From Calcarisporiella thermophila CBS 279.70 (taxonomy: Eukaryota > Calcarisporiellomycota): 64,000 bases of DNA. The stretch spans positions 1,189,443 through 1,253,442 of the forward strand of contig NW_027192191.1 in NCBI RefSeq assembly GCF_041956535.1, written 5' to 3'. Positions 42,636-52,769 of the stretch are shown piece by piece (position 1 is the first letter of the stretch; every line of letters begins with the position of its first letter). The notes under the pieces are model-generated. The model did not search any database. It worked only from the letters and a program-made list of their open reading frames with translations, and was not told where the DNA came from. Made by a program: the position numbers and the translations under genes.

Positions 42636-44038
42636 TCAAGGATGTACACTAATTCGCCTTTCATATGCAGCATCTTCTTCTTCAGGATTAGCCTCATTGT
42701 TTTGAGTATTATCAATGAGTTGCTCTAGCACCCTAGAGGAAGATCCTGGCATAGGTTGATTGTCTTGTGGTTTGCTCTCGGACAAATTGTGATCGATTGT
42801 TGAAGAATATGATGGAGGTGGTGGAAGAAACTCAGCCAGGGAAATATCTATTTGGGCATCTGACGGTAACATTGATAAAACACCTTGCGAGAAGGAATTT
42901 CGTGCAGCTACTGCGGTAGGAGTGGTGCTCGTATCAGCCTGAGGTTCGTTTGGGCGATCTCCCGAATCAAGTAATATGGAGTCAATGTCAACACCATACG
43001 CAGGCGGTGGGGCGAGCGTACCCTCTTGAGGTGCTAATCCCCACTTTTTAATGTTTGCCTCGATATATACGAATCCAGCTTGGCCGAAATTAACATGAAC
43101 TACACATGGGCCATCTGAACCAATTGTGGGGAAAAGATTGTACCGTACACCTGTGATGCCATCTTCGAGCTTTTTCCCATTTCGTGTGAAAAAAATCGTA
43201 CCCGTACGCGGCCTGTAGCCTACTCCCACTACGTCACCCTGGTAGAAAGGGGGCCCGCATACTCGACCGCGAAAAGGTGAGTTAATATGTTTTTCACCTG
43301 TATCAGAAAAATAGGCGATTGAATGTCTATTCCAGCCTAAAAAATCAAAGTGTAAGAAAGTCTAATGGGCAATCAGGTTGATCTTAATTATGTTTAATAC
43401 CTGGGAGTCGCCAAGGTGGATACGGTTTAGTGGCAAATCCGACAGCGACAGTGCTCTCTAGAGGTAATTCCATCATTTTCGCTTCCCAGTAGTATACTTC
43501 TTGCATTTTAGGGACTGGAAGATTTGTCTGTACACAGCATTCACCATCGTAAAAAGATATTTCCGTACGAGAAACAACGTACACATTAGTAGAGATGTCT
43601 GGAGTAAATTCCCAAGCTGTAACGCCTTTTTCTTGGATACAAATCTGCTGCGAAGGTGTAATATCCGTGGGTATGCTTTCTGGTGGATATGCATCTTGCC
43701 ATGCTATATTGATTCGAAATATGAGAAAGTGAATTAATAAAAAAAAAGATAAAATACCCACCGCGAGCTCTTTCATAGTTTGCCCGTGCATGCTCCGTCA
43801 AATTAAGTACATCTTCTGGATCATCTCGGTAATCGAGTTCTGATTCTAGATCATCCGGAAGTATATCAGTTCTCAATCTGTGATCACTCCAACATCGTAG
43901 AAGTAATAAAAATAGAAAACAGCCGCAAGCTGCGCAGAGCAATAGTGCAATTGATAATGCAACATAAGCAATCCATGAAGTGTCCTGAGTTATAAAGACA
44001 CGATCTGTGGCTGTTTCGTTTCCAACTGCTATCACCAT
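42636..44038 (-). CDS. SSH4: Ssh4/Ear1-type SPRY adaptor for Rsp5 ubiquitin ligase
   Basis: Endosomal/vacuolar membrane adaptor that recruits the HECT ligase Rsp5 to cargo for multivesicular sorting. A single membrane span near the N-terminus (WIAYVALSIALLLCAACGCF then LFLLLLRCW) follows a short luminal lead MVIAVGNETATDRVF. Next are acidic DDLESELDYRDDPEDVLNL and the SPRY domain: VYVVSRTEISFYDGECCVQT, VYYWEAKMMELPLESTVAVG, KPYPPWRLPG, WNRHSIAYFSDTGE, FYQGDVVGVGYRP, TIFFTRNGKKLEDGI and LFPTIGSDGPCVVHVNFGQA. The tail has two PPxY motifs, APPPAYG and PPPPSYS, the WW-domain docking sites of Rsp5. Domain order equals yeast Ssh4/Ear1. Three introns. Divergent from the ORMDL gene. Confidence 0.9.
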
Positions 44039-44608
44039 CGTACGAGACAGGATGGATCGTTGAAAAGTAGGATAAAAAATACAAATATAACTAAAGTACA
44101 AACAGAATATGTTTTTAATCAAAAGAATTGATGAATTTTAGATGGTGTTCACATTTAAAAAAGGTGATGATAAGGTCATGCTAATCTTTTTTGAATTTGT
44201 CGATTAAAAAAGTCGCCTTCCATATTTTAGATTATCCACCCTGAGATATTTAATTAGATATTTTAAAGCTACTTTACTTTTTATCGTAACTTTTAAGAAA
44301 TAGTGCAAGTGAATTTATCTTTTTTAAATACGCAGTTAGCTATCTTCGACATACTTTTAAACATTTTTCAAATATAATTATCTAAATCTATATTTACATT
44401 TCACTTATAATCTTAATGATTAGTAACAAACTATTCATATTGCAAAACCCGCCAGTGTGAATATGACACGATATTACAATTCGGGTACTATATGCCAAAT
44501 TCACACATAAAAGTGTTCGAATAGAAAATATTAAGTTTATATCTTTCTTAAGTAAATGGAGTTAAATAATTTTATCTTTACTCTGATTCTTACTGCTACT
44601 CCCTAGAA
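44039..44608. other. Divergent promoter region, no gene seen
   Basis: About 570 bp of very AT-rich DNA between the divergent SSH4 and ORMDL starts. No reading frame or motif I can support. Confidence 0.5.
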
Positions 44609-45245
44609 ATGCTTTCAGAAACGGAGACCAGGATTCAAGAAAAAGAAGAGAAAGATATTCTCCTATTAGATCAATTCTCGATGGAGAACTTATGCTCTGC
44701 CTGGGTCAATTATAAAGGTTAAATATTTTACATAATTATCTCCTGAGATTTGATTCAAATTAATTATGATATTGTTTTTTAGGAGCATGGATTACTATCA
44801 TTTTACTCATATTAGGATTAAGGGCCTTTTTTGGCATTATTCCTAGAATATCTTCAGAAATTGGTTGGACTTTAACCAATCTTACTTTTAATGTTGGTAG
44901 CTTTATAATGTTCCACGTTGTCCGGGGAATCCCATTTGACAGCAATCAAGGCGCATATGATGAGCTAACATTATGGGAGCAAATAGATAACATGCAAGAG
45001 TATACACCCAGTAAAAAGTTCTTCATGCTAGTCCATGTGTGTCTGTTAGTATTGCTCTGAATACAACTAATACTTTTTACAGTATTAACATATTTGCTCA
45101 TAATAGATTTTTCCTTAGCACTCATTATACACACTACGATATATTTACATTTTTATTTAATTTTGGTGTTCTTCTTGTTGTGCTTATTGTGAAACTTCCA
45201 GAGCATCACCGAATATTTGTCAAAAGTTACCTAACGATTTCTTGA
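44609..45245 (+). CDS. ORM1: ORMDL/Orm family regulator of sphingolipid synthesis
   Basis: ER membrane protein that inhibits serine palmitoyltransferase. The N-terminus is acidic (MLSETETRIQEKEEKDILLL) before the family core: WVNYKGAWITIILLILGLRA, GWTLTNLTFNVGSFIMFHVV, RGIPFDSNQGAYDELTLWEQ and ID.MQEYTPSKKFFML. After an intron with donor near 45,038 and acceptor near 45,105 it continues FFLSTHYTHYDIFTFLFNFG and VLLVVLIVKLPEHHR, ending KSYLTIS. Three exons. The last intron's exact edges were chosen to keep the family spacing before YTxYD. Yeast-type serine phosphosites in the N-terminus are not evident, apart from one or two serines. Confidence 0.9.
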
Positions 45246-45489
45246 GCCAGCAGTTTTAAACACGCTATATTTTTCTTTCATATTTATATATTTGTATTGA
45301 TATTCTCAATTGTGTAATCTCTATTGTTATTACTATGTACATTCTAAATGTATATTGAAATACCATATTATTGTTCCTTTCTCTTCATCACTAACAGACT
45401 CCCTGTCGAATCAGAGAATTTTAAGTGAGAAAGATTATCAGAGAAATCTAAAAGACGTGATATTTTATTAAAGATATTGTATACAAGCA

Positions 45490-45756
45490 TTTATTCCTGC
45501 GCATAGCGATCCTTGATTTCTTTCCATTGCTTGCCCTTGTTCCAATCGTCCCAAATGCGGTCAGTGACCTTATTAAAGCCGTACTCGAATAAGAACTAGA
45601 TAATAAAAATGATTATCGAGTTAAATTTAAAAAATTGAACATAAAAAATCTTACGGCAGAAACAAAAATTCCGGTCACAAATACAGAATTTCTCTTGAGG
45701 AAACTCCTGTAAATAGTCCGTGAAATGCCCGAGTTAGAGGAAGGTGCAGATGGCAT
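45490..45756 (-). CDS. QCR9: Cytochrome bc1 complex subunit 9 (Qcr9/UQCR10)
   Basis: Small single-span subunit of respiratory complex III in the inner mitochondrial membrane. Two exons encode 68 residues: MPSAPSSNSGISRTIYRSFL then KRNSVFVTGIFVSA, an intron of about 60 nt (donor GTAAGA, about 45,598-45,657), then FLFEYGFNKVTDRIWDDWNK and GKQWKEIKDRYAQE. The RTIYRSFLKRNSVFV and WDxxNKGKQWKxI stretches are diagnostic of the family. Length and single span match. Found by splicing rather than as a single open frame. Confidence 0.92.
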
Positions 45757-46216
45757 CGTTGAATTGCTCTTCAATGTTTAGATTTCTAGATTGAGAGTAA
45801 GAACCCCAGTCCGAACAAATTGGATTATATATTTTGTGACATCATTATTTGATTTTTGACTCTGTCTGAAATGTTAAAAAGCCACATCGCAGGAGCACTA
45901 AAGTTGATTATTATATTCATCTTCTAAACATTACTTCAGCTTCTATATTTGAACATATTGCCTTAGATATATAAAATTCTATTTGCCCCACTTTTAAACA
46001 ATTTATCAAAACGGTGTTAAATAAACATTGGTATGTTCTATAGATGCAAAAAGTATTTAGGGCTTATAGAAGGGTATAAATATACAAAACAAAATCTGTT
46101 TATTGTGAAAGAAATAAGACATATCAAATTAGATAAATCCAATCTATAATAAAAATAAAAATAACTAGAGTTAACAACGCAATTAACCAGCTTTGAAATT
46201 TAAACTTGCTTTAGAT
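45757..46216. other. Intergenic, no gene seen
   Basis: AT-rich DNA between the uL23 gene end and the QCR9 start, both on the minus strand; it should include the QCR9 promoter and uL23 3' end. Nothing else recognised. Confidence 0.5.
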
Positions 46217-46881
46217 TTACAATACCTTATTGGCAACATCGAGAGCATCTACATCAGCAGTCAGACGTACAAAAGCCTTCTTAGTTCCATCAGGTCTAAA
46301 TAAATAAAATCGTAAATTTCAACAGAAAAGACGCAGTTGGATTATAATGTTTACCGGATGAGCGTGTTAATCTTCTGAGCATCTACATCGTACAACTTTT
46401 TCACAGCATCTTTGATCTGTCTCTTATTTGCCCGCACATCCACAATAAATACAAGTGTGTTATGCTCCTCAATCTTTTTCATTGCAGTTTCAGTATTAAG
46501 TGGAAAGCGAACAAGCTTATATTGATCGAGGCGAGGAGCGTGGGGAAACGACTTTCGTGGATACTTAGGTTCACGGGGTAGCCGTAGAGTTTTGGGACGG
46601 TGAAAAGTAGTACTGGTGCGAATCTTGCGTACTAATTTACCCTGAGCACCACGTAGGGCAGCCTTTTTAGCGGTTTGAGCTTTTAGCCGTTCATTAGTAG
46701 TTTTACCTTGAAAAAAAGGAATAGTCAGATAGAGTAATGGCATGATTCACATATCGAATCCATATTGGTATATTCATCCATCCATAAATCAGCTATTACA
46801 TTCATCCATCTACCCATTCATCCAGCTGAAACTGGCGTGAACCTATATACATTGCTGTTCCTTACCCTTTGTCATAGCCAT
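46217..46881 (-). CDS. RPL25: Large-subunit ribosomal protein uL23 (Rpl25/L23a)
   Basis: 60S protein at the polypeptide exit tunnel and docking site for SRP. The first exon is tiny (MAMTK plus one base) and joins to [20 protein letters not shown]. The body has [60 protein letters not shown] and [20 protein letters not shown]; a last exon adds [20 protein letters not shown] then VANKVL. Two introns. A very short first exon carrying the start is common in fungal ribosomal protein genes. It is divergent from SLC33A1, 145 bp apart, with a TACGTCA half-CRE at 46951-46957 between them. Confidence 0.95.
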
Positions 46882-47026
46882 ATTTTCCACGATATCTTAA
46901 AAGGAGAGGTATTCTCCGTGTTGGAAAAGTGACTTCAGAGAAAATGGACCTACGTCATTGGATTACATCAATTAGTGGCAAATTTTAGTATAATAGCTGC
47001 CCTTTAATATACCATTCATAAGTAAT

Positions 47027-49314
47027 ATGGATCCCGGAACTTCAGATCTACATCTCCGCGATCTCTCGAAGCGAGACCATTTAATAGCGGATGATGAGAA
47101 AGAAGAACTCGGACTGTCACGAAGTGGTGCGGTGTTATCATTATCAGAGCCATCGGGATTTAAAGAACTTGCTCCAAAGGATTACTGGAATTTTGCCCTG
47201 TTAGTTTTACTATGTAAAGAATATATTTCCAAATGCTTAGCAAGACATTTTTTACTAGCCCTTAAATTTTTCATTTTTTAGACTTATTACAAGGAATCCC
47301 AATTGGCCTTACATTAGGATCTCTCCCATTTCTACTTAAGCAGCGAACATCCTACTCTGATGTAGCAATATTTTCACTCTCTTCTTGGCCCTATTCCCTC
47401 AAATTACTTTGGGCACCTATTGTTGATTCGGTCTACTCTCCTAAATTTGGTCGCCGTAAGAGCTGGATTGTACCCACTCAACTTTTTACTGGCAGTATGT
47501 TCTTTTGGTTAGGTTGGCACATAGATGGGTTTTTATCACAGGTGAGCCATGTTTCCTTGTTAACTGTTAACGAGTAGCTTGATTTTTTTATTTAATACTA
47601 GCCCGAGGTTAATGTCTATTTCTTGACTGGAGTATTTTTTTCTTTAATATTCCTTTCCGCAACTCAAGGTAAGTTTACTTCATATTTATCTCTACATTGC
47701 GTCTAATAATTTTTTTTCTTTAATTTCTTTAAATAAAGATATTGCGGTAGATGGTAGTCTATTTCTGTTTTTTTTTGAAATATGATAAAGAAAAAAAAAT
47801 ATTAATGTAATTTATTAACGAAAAATAGGTTGGGCATTGACTTTGCTTAGCAAACAAAGTCTTTCTTACGCGTCAACTGCGCAAACAATTGGCATAAACT
47901 CTGGGTTTTTTCTCTCGTTTACTGTATTCCTGGCCTTAAATTCTTCCGAATTCAGGTATAATATAGTATATATGATTTTTTTTCTTCATCTCTAATTAGT
48001 TTGTTTATTATATTCTAGCAACAAGTATTTCAGGACTTTTCCGCAAGCTTATGGTATTTTATCGTTAGGGAACTATTTATTATTCTGGGCCGTTCTGTAT
48101 TTCTCTATTACATTCATCCTCATCTTTATGAAGAAAGAAGTAAATCATATTCAAATTTTCATACTAAGCTTTGTGGGTATATAATTGTCTATTTTTGAAA
48201 ACATAGGAGCGGCACCACAGTACCGAGGATGATATGGGTATTTCTGGTGTATACACAACAATTATTGGTGTTATAAAAATGCCCCGCAAGTATCATTAAC
48301 TTTTCGATTTTGCTATATTTTTTCTAACGATTTATTGCTATTTTAGACATTCAAACCTTTATATGTATCCTCCTGTTAGCGAAAATAGGCTTCATTTGCA
48401 ATGAGGCAGTGACTGGCTTAAAACTTTTGGAGCTTGGATTCAAGAAAGAAGACCTTGCACTCGCCGTCTTAATAGATTTTCCGTTCCAAATAATTTTCGG
48501 CTATTATTCTGCAAGATGGAGCCAAGGGCCACGACCTCTTCTGCCTGTAAAAATATGACACATATTAATTTATACTCCACGACTCAACATAAATATTTAT
48601 ATATAGTGGCTATTCGCATTTTACGGCAGGCTTGCCTTTGCTATTATTGGAATGCTTGTTGTTCGCGCATTTCCATCGAATGGAAAAGTCTCGCTTCCCT
48701 ACTTCTGTTTGGTCATCATCAGTATGGTTCTCTCTAATTTCACTAGCACCGTGCAACTCGTGAGCATTTCTGCGTTCATGACAGGAATAGCTGATCCAAT
48801 CATAGGAGGTACTTACATGACGGTAAGCTGAAACTAATACTATAGTTCAAAATCTGCTCAATCTGATGAATCAACATACAATAGCTTTTGCAAACATTTA
48901 ATAATTTCGGCGGTACCTGGCCCAAATTTTTCGTGCTGAAGGCTGTCGATTACTTTTCGGTGGCACAGTGTACAGTTCCTGATGAAAGCGGCAATTGTGA
49001 ATTCCCTTTTCATGATATTCCTCAATTATCACTAATATTCTAATTTTGTGATTTTTTAGTTTTTTCATGTGTTAGTGAACATGGCAAAAATCAGTGCAAA
49101 TCCCTTGAAGGTAAATGTAACCTTGAACAAGATGGATATTACTACGTGGGAATTCTGTGCATTGTGTTGGGTTTTGCTCTACTCAACTTCTACATCAAAC
49201 CCAAGATCCGACAGCTGGAAAGTAAGTCAATTTATTTCTCGTGCTAAATTCACTATTAAACTTCTCCTCTCTCTAGAACTGCCCAAGAGCGTATGGAAGC
49301 TGAGCCGAAAATAA
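47027..49314 (+). CDS. Acetyl-CoA transporter (SLC33A1/AT-1 type)
   Basis: Multi-span ER/Golgi membrane transporter of acetyl-CoA for luminal acetylation. A hydrophilic N-terminus (MDPGTSDLHLRDLSKRDHLI) precedes the family core: LQGIPIGLTLGSLPFLLKQR, SYSDVAIFSLSSWPYSLKLL, WAPIVDSVYSPKFGRRKSWI, ATQDIAVDGWALTLLS, NEAVTGLKLLELGFKKEDLA, IDFPFQIIFGYYSARWS, TGIADPIIGGTYMTLLQTFN and NFGGTWPKFFVLKAVDYFSV. Near the C-terminus are NQCKSLEGKCNLEQDGYYYV and GILCIVLGFALLNFYIKPKI, and the chain ends VWKLSRK. About ten introns, one over 100 nt at 47,670-47,828. Alpha-tubulin-like or MFS assignments do not fit; the DAPIVDSVYS-type motif is specific. Confidence 0.93.
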
Positions 49315-49563
49315 TAGACACATGTACCATATATGTACATCAGATTTATCACCTTTTTGTTTTACATTTATTAGAATTATGTTGTCTTTATTTTGATATC
49401 AATATCATACATTTTTAAAACAATATCAACGATAAAAATTTCAGTGATAAAAGAAGCATGGGAACATGGAATCCGAAAATTGATACCTATTTGTCTGTGA
49501 AGCTGAAGGAGGACTTGCTTGTAAACTTATTCTCTTTATAGCGTTTGAGTCATAAAAACTGCA

Positions 49564-49966
49564 CTAATTTTGTTTTTTCGCCTTCTTCGTGGATAAGTCC
49601 TCCTTATCCTCCCATACTGCCACTATAATGTATAATACTAATAGAATATTTGCAACAATTATTGCACTGATCGCAGCATATGTAGAATTTCCTTTCAAGC
49701 ATAAATAAACCTCATTAGAAAAAAATCGTACGGATCAACCCCAAATAAATTACCACTAAAAACGCTTTGGAGAGTATAATAATAAGTCAATAGGGGACCA
49801 AATATAATAGCGAGGGTGAAGCTGATTAGTTTTAGTATAACATTCCTTTATAATAAAATAAATATTAATTTGTGTGGATATATTGAGATCGTAAGAGTAC
49901 ACACTTGGGCACGATTGTTCGGGCCGCTCCGATCGTGTCGGATGAAGATTTTTCGCGTTCTAACAT
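49564..49966 (-). CDS. VMA21: V-ATPase assembly factor Vma21
   Basis: Two-span ER chaperone that helps assemble the V0 sector of the vacuolar ATPase. Found by joining three exons: MLEREKSSSDTIGAARTIVP; then NVILKLISFTLAIIFGPLLT, YYYTLQSVFSG; then NSTYAAISAIIVANILLVLY, IIVAVWEDKEDLSTKK ending AKKQN. Introns are near 49,849-49,904 and 49,691-49,752, both in phase. The protein ends KKQN, a dilysine KKxx ER-retrieval signal, exactly as expected for Vma21. About 100 residues, the usual length. No single open frame reveals it. It is divergent from the Ariadne gene, 156 bp apart, with AGACGTCA (near-CRE) at 50016-50023. Confidence 0.9.
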
Positions 49967-50122
49967 TTTAGTATCTCTGAGTTAGGTATTAACTTCTTCC
50001 TATATATCTAATAAGAGACGTCACCCGACAGTCACAAGAAAGGCAAGAAAAAGGGGTACCAACTTTTATTATTTAGCTGCTTTTTCAACTTTCCTCTCTC
50101 TATTTTTATTCTCTACAATAAT

Positions 50123-51989
50123 ATGTCAGATACAGAATCTTTTGATGCTTACATTGATGATATGGATGAGGATGATCAGGAGTTTTTCGAAGACGATTCG
50201 ATGAATGAATCAGGTGTGTTAATGCTAAATAATTAATGAATTCTTAAAATTAAAGGATTATCAGTTTACTAAATCTCATTTTCTTTATATTTTCTTTGGA
50301 CAATGTGAAGACGATGGGTTTCTAGACGATGATCAAGATTTAGGCTTTTCTGCTATTGTCTCAGAGAAAGATCGGAAAAAATCTTACGAAGTAGATTTTA
50401 CTGTGTGGTCGGTTGAAGATATCGTTCGTAATCAGGAGAAAGAGATCACAGATGTGTCGAATATTCTGGGACTCGAGCGACAACATTCTGCAACACTTCT
50501 CCGCTATTTTCGTTGGAGCAAGGAGAGATTAATTGAGAAATTTGTTGATAACCCAGAAAATGTCGTACAGCGTGCTGGCGTTGTACTTGATGAAACACGT
50601 GCGCCTCGCTTCATCCGCGTACCCAATTTTATGTGCGAAATATGTTGCGATGACGACGAGTCTATGGAAACTTTGGCCCTCTCTTGTAATCATCGATTTT
50701 GCCGAGGGTGTTACGAACATTATCTTACACAGAAAATCAAAGAAGAGGGCGAGAGCAGGCGAATAGAATGCCCGGCTGCTGATTGTAATCTTATTATTGA
50801 TGAAAAAACAGTTCAGATGGTGGTCACGCCTGAAGTGCATCAAAGGTTGGTCCACTAAATGATACAATAATACTACTGTTTATAGGCATAGTATGATTCA
50901 CCTCCACTAATTTGATAAAACAGATACCGCGACCTGCTAAATCGGACATTTGTAGATGATAATGATTTTCTTCGATGGTGCCCTGCTCCTGGGTGTGAAT
51001 ATGCTGTTGAGTGTCATGTTCCTTCAACTTCTTTAGCAACAATTGTAAGTTACCTTTAACCCCTAATCAAGATGCAGTAAGCTGAATAGCTCGATACTAA
51101 CCATTGAATATATCTAAGGTTCCCACTGTGAAATGCAACTGCGGTCAACGATTCTGTTTTGGATGCGGCCTTGACGATCATCAACCAGCAATCTGCCCTA
51201 TTGTTAAACGGTGGTTGCAGAAATGCGCCGATGACTCCGAAACAGCTAACTGGATTTCAGCTAATACCAAAGAATGCCCTAAATGCCATAGTACAATAGA
51301 AAAGAACGGTGGATGTAATCACATGACATGCAGAAAGTGCAAGTATGAATGGTGCTGGGTATGCATGGGCCCATGGACAGAGCATGGCACTAATTGGTAT
51401 AACTGGTAAGCTATATTCAATTGATATATATACTCAACAAAAGTTTCTCAGTTTTTTTCAATTATTAAGCAACCGGTTTGACGAGAAAAACAGTACCGAA
51501 GCACGTGATGCGCAAACCAGATCGCGTGCCTCTTTAGAGCGATATCTGCATTATTATAACCGTTATGCCAATCATGAACAGAGCGCGAAACTTGATCAAG
51601 ATCTCTATCAGAAGACGGAGCGCAAGATGGAAGAAATGCAACTGACTTCTGATCTCTCGTGGATTGAAGTCCAATTTCTACGTAAAGCAGTTGATGTGCT
51701 GCTTGAAGCACGAATGACTCTCAAATGGACTTATGCCTTTGCATTCTATCTTGCCAAGGATAACATGACAGAACTCTTTGAGGATAATCAACGCGATCTT
51801 GAGCTTGCCACAGAGCAATTGAGTGAACTATTGGAACAGCCGATTGACAGAGAACGGATAATCGAGCTAAAGCAGAGTGTACTTGATAAAGCTACCTATG
51901 TTAGCGCTCGCCGTGAAGTTATGTTAGGGGATACGGCACAAGGTCTAATTGAGAACCGCTGGAAGTTTATAGTCCCAACCGAAAAGTGA
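50123..51989 (+). CDS. ARI1: Ariadne-type RBR E3 ubiquitin ligase (ARIH1/ARI1)
   Basis: RING-between-RING ligase that works with neddylated cullin-RING ligases. The acidic N-terminus [20 protein letters not shown] is typical. A UBA-like region ([20 protein letters not shown] ... [20 protein letters not shown]) precedes RING1 (CEICCDDD...[14 protein letters not shown]), the IBR ([14 protein letters not shown] ... [20 protein letters not shown]) and RING2 ([20 protein letters not shown]), whose GCNHMTC includes the catalytic Cys. The C-terminal Ariadne domain runs from YNCNRFDEK to the end, with [20 protein letters not shown] and [16 protein letters not shown]. Four introns. All domains are complete. 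Confidence 0.96.
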
Positions 51990-52170
51990 TCTTAATTGTT
52001 CGTTGAGGCATTTATTCTTAACACTGCCTTTGATTCATTGACTCGCTCCTCCTTTTTTGCAAATGTATATTTTCTGCTCGACTCCTTTTTCTGACAAACT
52101 TTTTTAACCCTTCTGTTATCACTTAGTTATTTTTTTATTACTATCACTGTTATTTGAACATTTCTCCTTT

Positions 52171-52416
52171 TTAATAGAACGTATGGTCTACTAATTTTGC
52201 AATTTTCTGGATATTTTGTCCCCTTTGATGCGAGATTTTGATTTGCAAAGATAAATCATAAACTTCGTTGTATCTTCCAATAAGTCCTCTGGTGTGGTAT
52301 ATAGCAAATACTATCAATAATATGGCGATGTTTATTAATAGTAATCTATTGAGCCAATATTCACAAACCTTACTGCAGTACATTTGTAACGATGAAACTG
52401 GCGTTTCTAGGGACAT
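52171..52416 (-). CDS. Orphan 81-residue single-pass membrane protein
   Basis: ATG-started frame MSLETPVSSLQMYCSKVCEY, then WLNRLLLINIAILLIVFAIY (one clear membrane span), then IGRYNEVYDLSLQIKISHQR and an end KIAKLVDHTFY. The mix of charged, polar and aromatic residues is more protein-like than chance AT frames, but there is no family I recognise. Its start codon lies at the edge of a degenerate copy of the neighbouring sulfate-permease coding sequence (52413-52479), and in-frame stops precede it there. It could be a small real gene, the last exon of a longer one, or non-coding. It converges on the Ariadne gene, 180 bp away. Confidence 0.4.
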   Translation of the reverse strand: MSLETPVSSLQMYCSKVCEYWLNRLLLINIAILLIVFAIYHTRGLIGRYNEVYDLSLQIKISHQRGQNIQKIAKLVDHTFY

Positions 52417-52479
52417 GTTTTATTGGACTCAGACTTTAGTCTTCATAAGGATATACATCAATTTACCAAATCTTTCTAG
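52413..52479 (-). pseudogene. Degenerate copy of sulfate-permease STAS-region sequence
   Basis: About 67 bp align with 53105-53172 inside the SulP gene in the same orientation, with roughly 82% identity and one single-base gap. Shared blocks include TATTGGAC, TCTTCA, ACATCAA and ACCAAATCTTTCTAG. On the minus strand it would start LERFGKL, matching LERFGDL of the STAS domain, then hits stops and the frame is lost. A weaker shared block, TTAGCAAAG, lies on the same side of both copies. This is a broken partial duplication or the last trace of a tandem paralogue. Confidence 0.7.
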
Positions 52480-52518
52480 TTAGGAACACCGAGTTTGGTG
52501 CAAAACCGGGCCACCTGA

Positions 52519-52538
52519 TGAATGAATATATTCATTCA
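52519..52538. repeat. 20-bp perfect palindrome
   Basis: TGAATGAATATATTCATTCA reads identically on both strands. It lies in the short interval between the degenerate SulP fragment and the SulP gene end. Possibly a hairpin or a dimeric protein site; function unknown. Confidence 0.6.
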
Positions 52539-52769
52539 ACTTTGTCAGCATTAGCAAAGTCTCTAAAACGATGATATTTAATATAATAAAGCTATATGCA
52601 CATTTATAGATATTTATAAAGATAATCATTTTTAAATACAAAATATAGCACCAAATCTTCGCAGTAAAGCAACGCAATAGTATAGTGTAAATCTTTAGAA
52701 AAGAAAAGCAAAATATTTGATAGTAAAATGTGAAATAATTTATTTTCCTTCTCCTCCCAAAGGAATATG

